From Kappaphycus alvarezii (Eukaryota; Rhodophyta; Florideophyceae; Gigartinales; Solieriaceae): a stretch of 64,000 nt of DNA. The stretch spans positions 2,356,001 to 2,420,000 of the forward strand of contig NADL03000620.1 of NCBI GenBank assembly GCA_002205965.3, in the 5' to 3' direction. The position numbers and the translations under genes are program-made. The notes under the pieces are model-generated. The model was not told the origin of the DNA and did not search any database. It saw nothing but the letters and a program-made list of their open reading frames with translations. Of the stretch, positions 1-9,055 are shown piece by piece (the first letter of the stretch is position 1; every line of letters begins with the position of its first letter).

Positions 1-264
1 TTAAACTCCACCGACGCAGTGTGTGATAGCGGCAAAAAGGGGTTGGTAGAAAACTTTGGAGCACTTCTTTAAGCACAGTTGTGCTCTAAAGGCCAGAGGA
101 GCCCGTCACTCACAGGAATATGGCTACATGTAGTTCCGAACTTAGTCGGGATTGCCACGAGGAGCAAAAAAACCCTGATGATGACTCATGAGGGAATGTT
201 TGGGTTAGTTTACTGCGAGTGGAACATAGGTGAAATTCCCATTGGCCTGTGCAGTGGTTACTCT

Positions 265-312
265 TAGATCGGATATACCTTCCAAGAGTAAAACACCCAA
301 ACGTTTCCCCTT
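265..312 (+). repeat. LINE A' 3' tail fragment, copy 1
   Basis: About 48 bp matching the last part of a repeat seen five times in the window: GATCGGATATAC, then TTCCAAGAGTAAAACACCC, then AAACGTTTCCCCTT. Only the 3'-most piece is present. All copies end at the same C-rich/T-rich point but start at different places, as expected of 5'-truncated retroposition products. Confidence 0.7.
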
Positions 313-833
313 ACTCAAGTACATGAGACAGCTTCGGATTTGACAACACCAGGTTTGCGTGTTATTGGGGGAAATGTTTGTGTGGTTTACATTTGAAAGA
401 CACGTACGGCTACGTTCCGGAGTTATCCAGATACTGACTACGTCGTAAACAGGAGTCAACATGTGCGACAGACCGCCACTCACCACCGCTACGTACTGAA
501 CCACCGACCTCGGCAAGGTCCAGCTGCTCTGCTTGGTAAACTGCGTCATCGCCGCCGTCGCGTGTTACTCAAATTGAGAAAATATGCTATATTTTGCTAG
601 GGATTTATCTAAACCGCACCCTTCCGCGTTCAGCGGCATTCTGCGGTGCTGGTTTTTCGAACGCCGCATGTCCGCTGACAGGGCTCACAGTAACGTTCTA
701 GCCGCCATTCTATAGCGAGCCCAATTTAACGTTTATGTGTTCTCCGCGCTCTGTTCCAGAATTTGACCCTCTGGTCCACTCGCAGTAAACCACCCAAAAT
801 ATTCGGCTCTTCCGCTTTTGAGTTATTTTTAGA

Positions 834-960
834 AGGGAGCGTAGTTCCTTCCCCATTACGGTGTCGGTATACCCATTTTGAGTCGATTGTGGTTGTCTGG
901 AAAACCATGGGATAGATCGGATATACTTTCCAAGAGTAAAACACCCAAACGTTTCCCCTT
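834..960 (+). repeat. LINE A' 3' tail fragment, copy 2
   Basis: A longer copy of the same tail. It begins near GAGCGTAGTTCCTTCCCC, passes through GAGTCGATTGTGGTTGTCTG and ends in CGTTTCCCCTTTT. It lacks the coding end seen at 8887 and is therefore untranslated tail only. It lies about 70 bp beyond the stop codon of the minus-strand aminotransferase. Confidence 0.75.
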
Positions 961-1032
961 TTTAGAAGGATGCGATTTTTACGTCCAATTTCACATGGCG
1001 TCACTAATGTTTGCGTTCTAATTACTGCAGGT

Positions 1033-2273
1033 TCAACACGTGGTAGAATCTAAAAGCTCACCAAGGCGATTCAGGGCAAGATCTAGCGTATCAGGTCCAC
1101 AGCTGCAAAGCAAACCCTAAAATACCCAAATCTCCTTCCAAAGCATTGACTCGACGGGGTCAACAGCACCTTTGCCTCTAGCAAGCGGCTCCACAGCTTC
1201 ATTTCATCCTGGCGGTCTTTCCATTCATCCATTCCTCAAATCAATCCACACAAAGAAGCCCGCCTCTGCTTCATGTACGGACTCCCATCTCCTCTAGCCT
1301 CGCCGTCATCCTCTTGTAAGCGCCTCGCAGCGCATCCTATTCATGTTAATGTAGTTCTCCACCCACTCGTTATCTGTCAAAAGGTGTTCCAGTGCCCACT
1401 GCGTGTGCCGGGATGTCATGGAGAAAAATGCCAAAAACGCATTAACGCTCCTCAACAATTCCATGTTCTGGAATACAGCACGCCGATACGATCCAGATAT
1501 GCAAAAGTCTTTGGACATGGACCACGCAATATGAATGTAATCACCCAACTCTCCATCCATAACATCCAGCACGGAGACAAACTCGACCCCATCAGCATGG
1601 ACACTGCGAGCGTAAATCTCATCAAAGATGACATGAATCTGGCGTAATCTCGCCCACCGTACAATGTCCAAAATGACGTCGGGCGCAGGACTTCGCCGTT
1701 GGGTTATTCGGCGAGCATATAATGGCCATCTTCATCTTCGACTTGTTCCCTCCGGCCTTGACCCATGCTTTATCTAACGCGGAAATAGACATGGTCGGGG
1801 TGCGTTCGACATCGCCATCTCCTTCTAGGCAAGCTGTTACAAGTTCCGCACCAGCTCGTCCAGCGACATCATTGTCCAAACCACGGTACCCTGGTCCCGT
1901 TGTCAGGACCCGGTCACCTTCATCGCACAATACTGTAGCGAAAGTATCCAGGACAGAGTTGCACCGTTGAGTACTGCTATATGGGCCGGGTTGACGGGAC
2001 GCTGGAGAATGTGCTTACCAAGGAAGGTGGCCATGATATAGTTGAAATGTTCTGGATTTCCGTATGTTAAGTTCTGGACGGGTATGGGTGGGGCGGATGA
2101 GAGTTTTTCAGCGACGTGGGGGAGGGAGAGGAGGTTCTCAGCGATGGATAGGTTGATGAATCCATGTGGGTTGCATTGCCGGTCATAGCCGTCCTGCCAG
2201 GCGTCAAAGATTTCATGAGATATGCAGGTACAGGTTTAATGCATTTTAGACCGCGGCTAGAGAGGGTAGTCAT
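1033..2273 (-). CDS. ACC-synthase-like PLP-dependent aminotransferase (frame-disrupted)
   Basis: Fold-type I aminotransferase of the 1-aminocyclopropane-1-carboxylate synthase group, which converts S-adenosylmethionine to ACC in its best-known members. Reading down the minus strand I see, in order: SSRGL near the start; NPHGFINLSIAENLL (the AEN-L signature, ~2110-2190); LNGATL (~1960); ICSPNNPT (~1700-1740); VIFDEIYA, whose Asp pairs with the PLP ring; SMSKDF with the Schiff-base Lys (~1520); AGFFVWIDLR (~1250); and a FRVCFA segment carrying the substrate-carboxylate Arg (~1100). About 413 codons fit the family. The chosen ATG (2271-2273) sits just before the first conserved segment; an ATG at 2357 is an alternative. 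At least five frame changes occur, e.g. near 2220, 1950, 1700 and 1270. At ~1700 the gaps match lost bases in a GGG and a CCCC run, so sequencing error is plausible. No introns needed. Exact substrate uncertain: fungal and algal relatives include other aminotransferases. Confidence 0.8.
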
Positions 2274-5200
2274 TGCAGAATGTGAAAAGTTTGGAGAGAT
2301 TGTGGTGAAATGGGCACGGTTGGACGGGGAAAGGTTGCTTGCAGATTTAGGAGGCAAGTCGGCGAAAGTCGGAAGGAGAAGAAGCGAGCTTTTATAGACG
2401 TTTCTGTTCGAAGAAAGAATACTGGGGAGGAATCTGTAAAGGCTGAAGGAAAGACCAGAGGTGAGCTGAGGCAGTAATGAAAGAAGATGTGACGAATAGG
2501 GGGATACTGAATAGAGTTAAGTTTTAGCAGTGATATATGTTAGCGTAGAGATTACTGAAGGTGGAATCTGGTTTGCGGGACAGCAGCGAGGGTACGTCGA
2601 TAACACGGTGCAACGTTCATTTTACTTGAAGCAAATACGAAGGTAGGGATTTGGAGGGGTATTAGAATATGGAAAGATGTTGGGGAGAAACAAAGAAGGT
2701 AGAAACAATGTTCAGGGGCATATTGCAGGTTGTTGGAGATTTGAGCATTGTACTGATTAGAGAATGGGGCGGCTACTTCCCTTCCCAAGGTGGCGGGTGG
2801 ATGTGCATCGGCAGTGTCACGTGGAAAAGCTTGACAGTATCGTGAGGAATGATATGTGCAGTAGGAGGAACGTGCTGGAAAATACTCTTTCTTTTCTTGC
2901 TTTCATGAGGAAGGAGGAAGAGGACATTGCATATCTTGAGAGCGAGGAGGGTACGAAGAAGTGGAGCTTGCTGGATGGCTGTGTTGTAAGGGGTAGTTTA
3001 ATGCAGAAGCCAAGGCGGAAGGGAGATTTGATGGCTGATTTAGGTTTAGACTGTGAAGGATGACATTATTTGTAAATGGTGAGATCATTTGGAAGATTTA
3101 AAAAACTGGACTGCAACTTTTCTAATTAGGCGCTTTGACCCCCCTCCCGTTACTTAAAGCAGTACACGGGTCGCATTCCGTCACGGTGTGGGAAAAAGAG
3201 TAGATTAGGGTCGACGGAAGAATAAAGTGGTGGACGGCATGGATGATGTAAACACGCATGTAAATATTATGTTTGAAGGGCATTACATTATGATAACTTG
3301 TAGCGTAACTCGATGATTCGTCAGAAATAGAATAGGCTGACGACAATATCAGGTCATGGAACAAAATAAAAGCATAAACAAATCGAGTACAATAGAAACG
3401 TTCAAGGAGCTAACAGTAGCTATGGTATTTAAACAGGATAAATCCTGTCAACTTTCGATGTTGATACTTTGCTTTTGTTCGACGAGAGCATGTCAGGTTG
3501 TCTTTTGGAACAAGGTTGAACAGTCAACTTTTTTTGCTCTTTCATTATGAGGAGTGTGTACGGTACGATAGAATTTCACGAGAAAGCACTGTGCTGTACG
3601 TATATGAAATGTGATTGGGTTACAGCTAAAGCATCTGTCGCAGTAAACGAACGCCCTCATTTCCCCAGCGATTGCAGGTGTATACGACTCGGCACCAAAG
3701 CACCATTCGGCATAATCCAACAACATCGACACCTTTGCATTACACAAGGGAATGGAAAGTAATGAGGTACTGCTCTGTCGAGAAGAGTGATGCCGGAATG
3801 AGCGCTGCGTGACGTTGAGAGCAGATCCTTTTTGCGAGTACTATGGCATTGATTTCTCTCCAAATTTTCTCCGTCCTCTCTATCCAGAAAAATCCCATCG
3901 TGGCACTGTTTCGACTATAATGCTGCAGATTGCCCAAAGGTGGACGTCGAAAAGTAGAACCAAAATTCAAACCGTTCAGCTGCAAAGTCCATCCAGTGGC
4001 ATGATGGACTAGACATTTTTGGTCCTTGAACGGACAATACCTGTGCGTCTGTTTGTCCGCCGCAATCAAAAACAGCATTGCAAGACAAAAACGCATTCTA
4101 TGTTGTCAGGAACTGAAATGCTTGATTTAGAAACAAGGCTTGTTCGATTTGTTCCGTCGACGCAAACAGCTTTCCACTGCCGATGTCCATCATGCTATTG
4201 AATAAGAAAGTCTTATTTACAGACGCTCTGGTGTGTTGTCAAGGTAATGTTCTTCCCTTTGATAAATCGTTTGCACTGTACCCTAGGATAGCTGCACGCA
4301 TTGCCCTCCCAACCTAGGCGGACATCGATGTTCCAATGGCTCCTGTTTGGAATACAAACTGCATTATACAGTAAACTGCCGAAACGACGAGAATTCAAAG
4401 CAACGGGCGACCATTAAAGGACAATATGTTATATACACTAAAGTTTCATTCTTACTTGACAAATGGGCATGTCCTAGGCTATTTTAGGCAATGCAACGCA
4501 AGTATCAACAGCATCTACAAAGCCAAACATAGTTGACATGTACGATACTGTAAATGATTGTGGCACAAATCATCAAATCACTCTCCTCTAACAACCAGCT
4601 CATCAGCAACCCACCGTTGACCAAAGACAATCTCCCTGCATCGTTACCGCGCCCTCCACCACACCCGCCGCCCAGTACATAAACACCATCCCCCTACAGA
4701 CTACACAACCAGCACATCCCCACCTTTCGCCGTCCTTTTCTCTAAACAAGCAGACCCCTCCAAACCATCATACCGCAATCCAAAGCAACACTCGGTGTTG
4801 CGAAACATATGCAGCCCACATCCACAGCCCCTTGTCTTCCGTTGTAACCCTTGACGTCTACTTTGATAGCCCGCAACTTGCCCTCATTCCGCAAGGCTAC
4901 CATCCTGCGCTATTTACTTCTCTATGGCGTTACCATGCAGGTGATTGGGACTCTACCTTTGCTATACTCACAGTGAATCAACCATGCTATTCGTCAGCGA
5001 ATGGCACGCTGTATTCCTAGCTGCACTTTCTGGGTTACACAGCATCGAATCTTACCACTCCGGTTCTCCGCGGTTCGTTTTGCCGACGAGATTTTCATTT
5101 CATTGCGCTCTAGGTTTCAGGTGAGCCAACTCGGGCTGTCATTACGGTAGTTGTGGGATACTGTACTAGTGTATGCAGACCGTATGAAATCTGGTCTTTG

Positions 5201-6552
5201 AGCTAGACCTTGTGCTTGCAGTAACCAGTTGAGTAATCCGACAATACATCTCATCGCCGCCCAGAGACCACTAGATGGTGACTGAACGGCGGCTGCATCT
5301 CTCCTTCCCCAGCTCTTTTTTCTATTCGAGGACCGTTGCCCTCCATTCTTGGAAATGCCTCTTTTTCTCTACCAAAGACAGGTGGAGTCTCAAGGGGTTA
5401 CAGTTACAAGAGACTGGCACGATACTGTACACCATACATGACCATTTCACTGCCTAGTCAAGCGCTGTAGTCTACATATCTACAGTATTGCACAACAACG
5501 TTGACATCATTCACTCCACCATGCCATTTTCTATGGTATATGCAACAGCATAGCATCACTTGCGCAACAAGCACGCCTCCGCTCTCTTGCAATCTCAGAA
5601 AGCTGCGAAACTTGTTATACTCAAGCGTATGGGAGCTGTAGAGTAGGGCGTAGGGATTGGATGGCAGGTGCATCCGCCCCGGTTTCAAGTGAGCATCTGA
5701 ACCGTGGCACTCGGAGAAGTCATCGAAAGATTTTCGAGTCTTGCCGTGATGACGTTTGTGCATACCGTACTGTAGTCTGTTGATACTGCGTTGTCATGTT
5801 GTGTTGCATAAGGCGGTGCTGTGCCGCAAGTGCTCTTGTGAGGACTGCACTGTACCGTAAGTACTCGCTTTTGTGAACGACTGGTTTTTTGACAGTTCAC
5901 GATTGGCGGCTATTTAGCAATTATCTTGTGATATGAGAATGGTGACGTATTGATCTTGCGTTCGGTCTGCATCATACATGAACTGTGAAATGTATTTATA
6001 TTGTCCTTCTTGTTGCACACAGCAGGCGTTATGCTCGCTCGATAGAAAAATCCTGGGCGGCAATCCACCTCAGGTCCACCTTTGCTTGCTCAGGCAGCAT
6101 GCTGTGAAAGCTTATGTCCTCCTATACAGCTTCAGTCGCAGCTCGTTCGCATACACTTCAACTGTTAACCTCACTCCTATCACTGATTACCTCGTCTTAA
6201 GGAGTTACAATATTGCACCCATACGGTCCTGCCTGATTTTGCAATAACCTCGAAAGACATATACACCTTTAACCACTACAAAGGCAACACGCTATGGATT
6301 TCGACCTGCTATTGTAGAACATTTGCGTGATTTAGATGTACTCGCTGTGGTCATAGCCTCCAACGTTGAAACAAACTGTATTCCAAGCCTTACGTGAATG
6401 TAAATATTTTTGCAAGTCGCGTTGCTGCAAACTATTGTAGGCTAACTTGCAATAGTTGAAGGAATCAAACTTTTGACAGAGATGTTGGTTTTCTATTACG
6501 ACTGTCAACAATGTTGAAGCGTCAATCATAAAATTCCAGATTGGTGATTCGC
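2274..6552. other. Unassigned intergenic DNA
   Basis: About 4.3 kb without a convincing gene on either strand. Open frames are short (about 120 codons at most) and of biased composition. A C-rich stretch at ~4560-4830 could be promoter-like, but I see no matching gene. Scattered TACTGTA and GTACTGTA motifs (e.g. ~4545, 5160, 5425, 5770) are the same motif family that is dense upstream of the acyl-CoA synthetase. Confidence 0.4.
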
Positions 6553-6570
6553 TAAAGCGTCAAGAGATCT

Positions 6571-7917
6571 TTGAAAGAGGATTCTCCTATCCTTTCATTA
6601 GAATCAAATTGCGCTCTAAGCAAGACCAATTGGATTGTATACTCCCTTGAGCCTTTACTTAACGCTGTCATGGAAATCGAGGACGCGCACGCTTCATTCC
6701 AACTACTGCGCAACTGCTTTGGGGTTTGCAAAGTGGGATACCTCTTGCGAGTTGTGCCGCCCTCTTGTACGCGGAAAGGGGCCGAATACTTCGACAGCTT
6801 AATCGAGAGGTGCTGCCGCACTTTAGCGGGTGGAATGCTAGACAACTGTATATTCAAGGAGCTGCAACTGCCCATTAAGGCACTACAGGAGAAGAAGCCG
6901 ACCTTGGGAATCGGCCTCTCCTCCGCGCGAGATGTCGCCGCCGCTTCGTTTCTTGCGTCCAGCGCCGCGACGCAGCAGTTATGCGAGAAGTCTTTGCCGT
7001 CCTGTGTTCAAGACCTGACGCAGTACGAGGATGCTACAGCCGCCTTTACCGCATGGAGCGCCTCTTGTCGACCCTCAGAACGAATTCCGTTTAGCAATTT
7101 CTGCTCATCCAACCCACCATCGCAGAAGAAGCTAACAGATGCAATTCATATGGCTGTGCAAGAGGCCTTGCCGCTCGGAAACATCCGCACCCGCGCCTTC
7201 CGCGCTAGCATGTCCCTCCCCGGTGCCAAAGGCTGGGTCTACTGTGCACCTTGCCCTGGATTGAGGACGCACATCAAGAGCAAAGACTTTTCCGTGTGGT
7301 TCCAGTACTTTTGCCAAACCCCCTTATTCGCCCCAGGTACCCCTTGCCCCAAAGCAGGATGCCATGAAATGCTGGATATCTACGGGGACCACTTGCTACA
7401 TTGTCGCTTTGGCTGCGAGCGGAATACTCGCCATAACAACCAGGTGACTTTACTGGGGAACGACCTTGCAAGAGCCGCCCGACGTCCATTCATCGAACCT
7501 CGTCTACACTACCAAAACAGGACGAGGCCGGATATCAGGGCGATGGGAGCCGCCGGTGGCACGGATTACTTCGACGTAACCTTTGTCAACCCGCTCGCTC
7601 CCTCCCACGCAAGAGCCAGGGCTTTCAACCCACTCACAAGCCTCAACGCAGCTCACGCAGAGAAGCAGCGGAAATACCAAGGGTTCCTTGCTGAGCTGCC
7701 TGGGAGAAACAGGCTGGTTCCTGTCCCCATCTCAACGCTTGGAGGATGGCATCCGGCGGCGTTCTCCGTCGTCAAGGAACTCGCGAGAACCGTTGCCACC
7801 CGCGCAATGGAACGGTTTTCGAAGGTTAGAGCCATTCTTTTACAGCGGCACTCCGCTTTGACAGTAACCTCCAATGCCGCTTGTTTGCTGGCTGGCCTCC
7901 CTTCCACCTTCTGGTAG
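6571..7917 (+). CDS. LINE C-terminal region: RT thumb-side segment plus zinc-binding and restriction-like endonuclease-type domain
   Basis: An open frame of 448 codons with no proper start: an in-frame stop lies at 6553 and the frame opens on TTG, so it is the 3' remnant of a longer polyprotein. N-terminal part: LLRNCFGVCKVGYLLR and ALQEKKPTLGIGLSSARD, typical of the segment after the RT palm in algal and oomycete retroelements. Then a CPKAGCHEMLDIYGDHLLHC zinc-binding-like stretch (~7345-7410), a HNNQ motif, RTRPDIRAMG (~7522) and YFDVTFVNPL (~7570). The RPD...D-V order matches the catalytic layout of R2-type restriction-like endonucleases, which nick target DNA for target-primed reverse transcription. 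GGWHPAAF (~7740) recurs in the second copy. It is open throughout, unlike its neighbours, so it is probably the youngest LINE A copy here. Naming the domain an endonuclease is inference from motif order. Confidence 0.72.
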   Translation: MKEDSPILSLESNCALSKTNWIVYSLEPLLNAVMEIEDAHASFQLLRNCFGVCKVGYLLRVVPPSCTRKGAEYFDSLIERCCRTLAGGMLDNCIFKELQLPIKALQEKKPTLGIGLSSARDVAAASFLASSAATQQLCEKSLPSCVQDLTQYEDATAAFTAWSASCRPSERIPFSNFCSSNPPSQKKLTDAIHMAVQEALPLGNIRTRAFRASMSLPGAKGWVYCAPCPGLRTHIKSKDFSVWFQYFCQTPLFAPGTPCPKAGCHEMLDIYGDHLLHCRFGCERNTRHNNQVTLLGNDLARAARRPFIEPRLHYQNRTRPDIRAMGAAGGTDYFDVTFVNPLAPSHARARAFNPLTSLNAAHAEKQRKYQGFLAELPGRNRLVPVPISTLGGWHPAAFSVVKELARTVATRAMERFSKVRAILLQRHSALTVTSNAACLLAGLPSTFW

Positions 7918-8060
7918 ATTGGAGTGCCATCCACAGCTTTCGACGCATCGTACGGTTTCGCAATTGGCTTGACAATGATACGATATCTACGCTTGGTACA
8001 AATTTACTGGATACCAACCCACATATCCACCACAGTAAATTAACCCCCATTTACACAATT
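6571..8060 (+). mobile_element. LINE family A, 5'-truncated copy with 3' tail
   Basis: A 5'-truncated non-LTR retrotransposon. It keeps the C-terminal coding part (6571-7917) and a short 3' untranslated tail ending in ACCCCCATTTACACA near 8058. The same tail occurs alone at 38854-38927. The reverse-transcriptase core with its YxDD motif is absent, so this copy could not move by itself. A second, more decayed relative follows immediately (8162-8780), suggesting a favoured insertion spot or serial insertion. Confidence 0.75.
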
Positions 8061-8161
8061 GGAAAAAATCCCGTTCTAGGCTTCAAGTAATATGGATGGA
8101 ATGTAATGGCGCTATTCATGCGCTAATTTGGGTGCAAAAGAAAATCAGCGCTTTCTGTGCG

Positions 8162-8780
8162 CTAGAGACTGCGTTCGCTTAAAAGGGGTGCTAAAGGCTG
8201 GATCCACTGGCTTGACACCCCAGATTCCAGGTAAGCATTGAACCTCGAGGATTCTCGGTACGGCTTCAATACTACCGGCAAGTCCCACTCTCTCACCCTG
8301 GCACGCCATGCTCGAGAACGAATTGCCCAGAAACACTCGATGTATACGGCGATCACCTCTTGCACTGCTCATGCTGGAGCCCGCAGGATCAACCGACATG
8401 ATCGCCACATCACCCTTCTCCCAAAACACCTCGCAAGAACTGCTCGTCGTCCTTTCGTAGAGCCACGCCATAGTCTCCACCGCACAAGACCAGACATCCA
8501 AGCAATGGGTAGCAGCGAAGGGACCGACTTTTTGTTGTCACCCTCGCGAACCCCTCGTTCCCTCCAACACGAGGGTGAGGGAGCTGAATGCGCCCGAGAT
8601 ATGAAGCAGAGAATATGACAATTTTCTCGCGGCCTCCTCCAGACTTAGGCCAGTCCCTGTGCCATTCTCCACCACTGGAGGTTGGCACCCGAATGTATGC
8701 ACAGTGCTAAAAATGGTTGTCTTGAAACCATGGGATAGATCGGATATGTCTTCCAAGAGTAAAACACCCAAACGTTCCCC
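8162..8780 (+). mobile_element. LINE family A', decayed internally deleted copy
   Basis: A second C-terminal fragment related to the one at 6571. Matching pieces: GAKGWIHW versus GAKGWVYC; a scrambled CCHC region (~8340-8400); LARTARRPFVEPRH followed by RTRPDIQAMGSSEGTD (~8425-8530); and VPFSTTGGWHPN (~8660). The frame is interrupted several times, so no continuous protein remains. After GGWHP it jumps directly into the A' tail (8708-8780), skipping the last ~60 coding residues, which points to an internal deletion. Confidence 0.7.
8708..8780 (+). repeat. LINE A' 3' tail, copy 3
   Basis: Tail segment starting TGGTTGTCTTGAAACCATGG and ending CCAAACGTTCCCCC. It is fused directly to the decayed LINE coding fragment before it, which identifies this dispersed repeat as the LINE's own 3' end and not an independent element. 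Confidence 0.75.
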
Positions 8781-8886
8781 CAGTGCAAAATGACGTGGCA
8801 AGGAACATGCCCGTGAGGGCAATGGATATGCACGGAAAAGTCCGGGGGAGGGGGGTTTTGATGCAAAGGCACGCTGCCCAGCCGTT

Positions 8887-9055
8887 ATGCCCAAAGCCGC
8901 CTGCTTGATTGCTGGCCTTAACGTAGCATTTTAGAGAGCGTAGTTCCTTCCCCATTACTGTGTCGGTAACCCTTTTTGAGTCGATTGTAGTTGTCTGGAA
9001 AACCAAGGGGTAGATCGGATATATCTTCCAAAGTAAACACCAAACCTTCCCCTTT
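8887..9055 (+). mobile_element. LINE A' 3' end (last codons plus tail), copy 4
   Basis: Begins with codons reading MPKAACLIAGLNVAF then a stop, equivalent to SNAACLLAGLPSTFW at the end of the family A frame (7917). It runs on through GCGTAGTTCCTTCCCC, GAGTCGATTGTAG and GATCGGATATA to CCCCTTT. It therefore carries the coding terminus and the full known tail, so the stop codon and 3' UTR of subfamily A' can be read here. Only the last ~15 codons remain. Confidence 0.75.

Larger units (their letters stand above)
1..1032. other. Intergenic DNA with two LINE tail fragments
   Basis: No open frame here resembles a known protein. The only recognisable content is two fragments of the LINE A' 3' tail (265-312 and 834-960), listed separately. 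The remaining sequence is moderate in GC and unassigned. Confidence 0.5.

Noticed and set aside
205-549. Minus-strand 114-codon frame near the left edge
   Set aside because: It runs through a LINE tail fragment (265-312) and has no recognisable motif; most likely a chance frame.
1033-2273. Introns explaining the frame changes in the aminotransferase
   Set aside because: The conserved blocks follow each other with no extra sequence between them; single-base gaps fit better than splicing.
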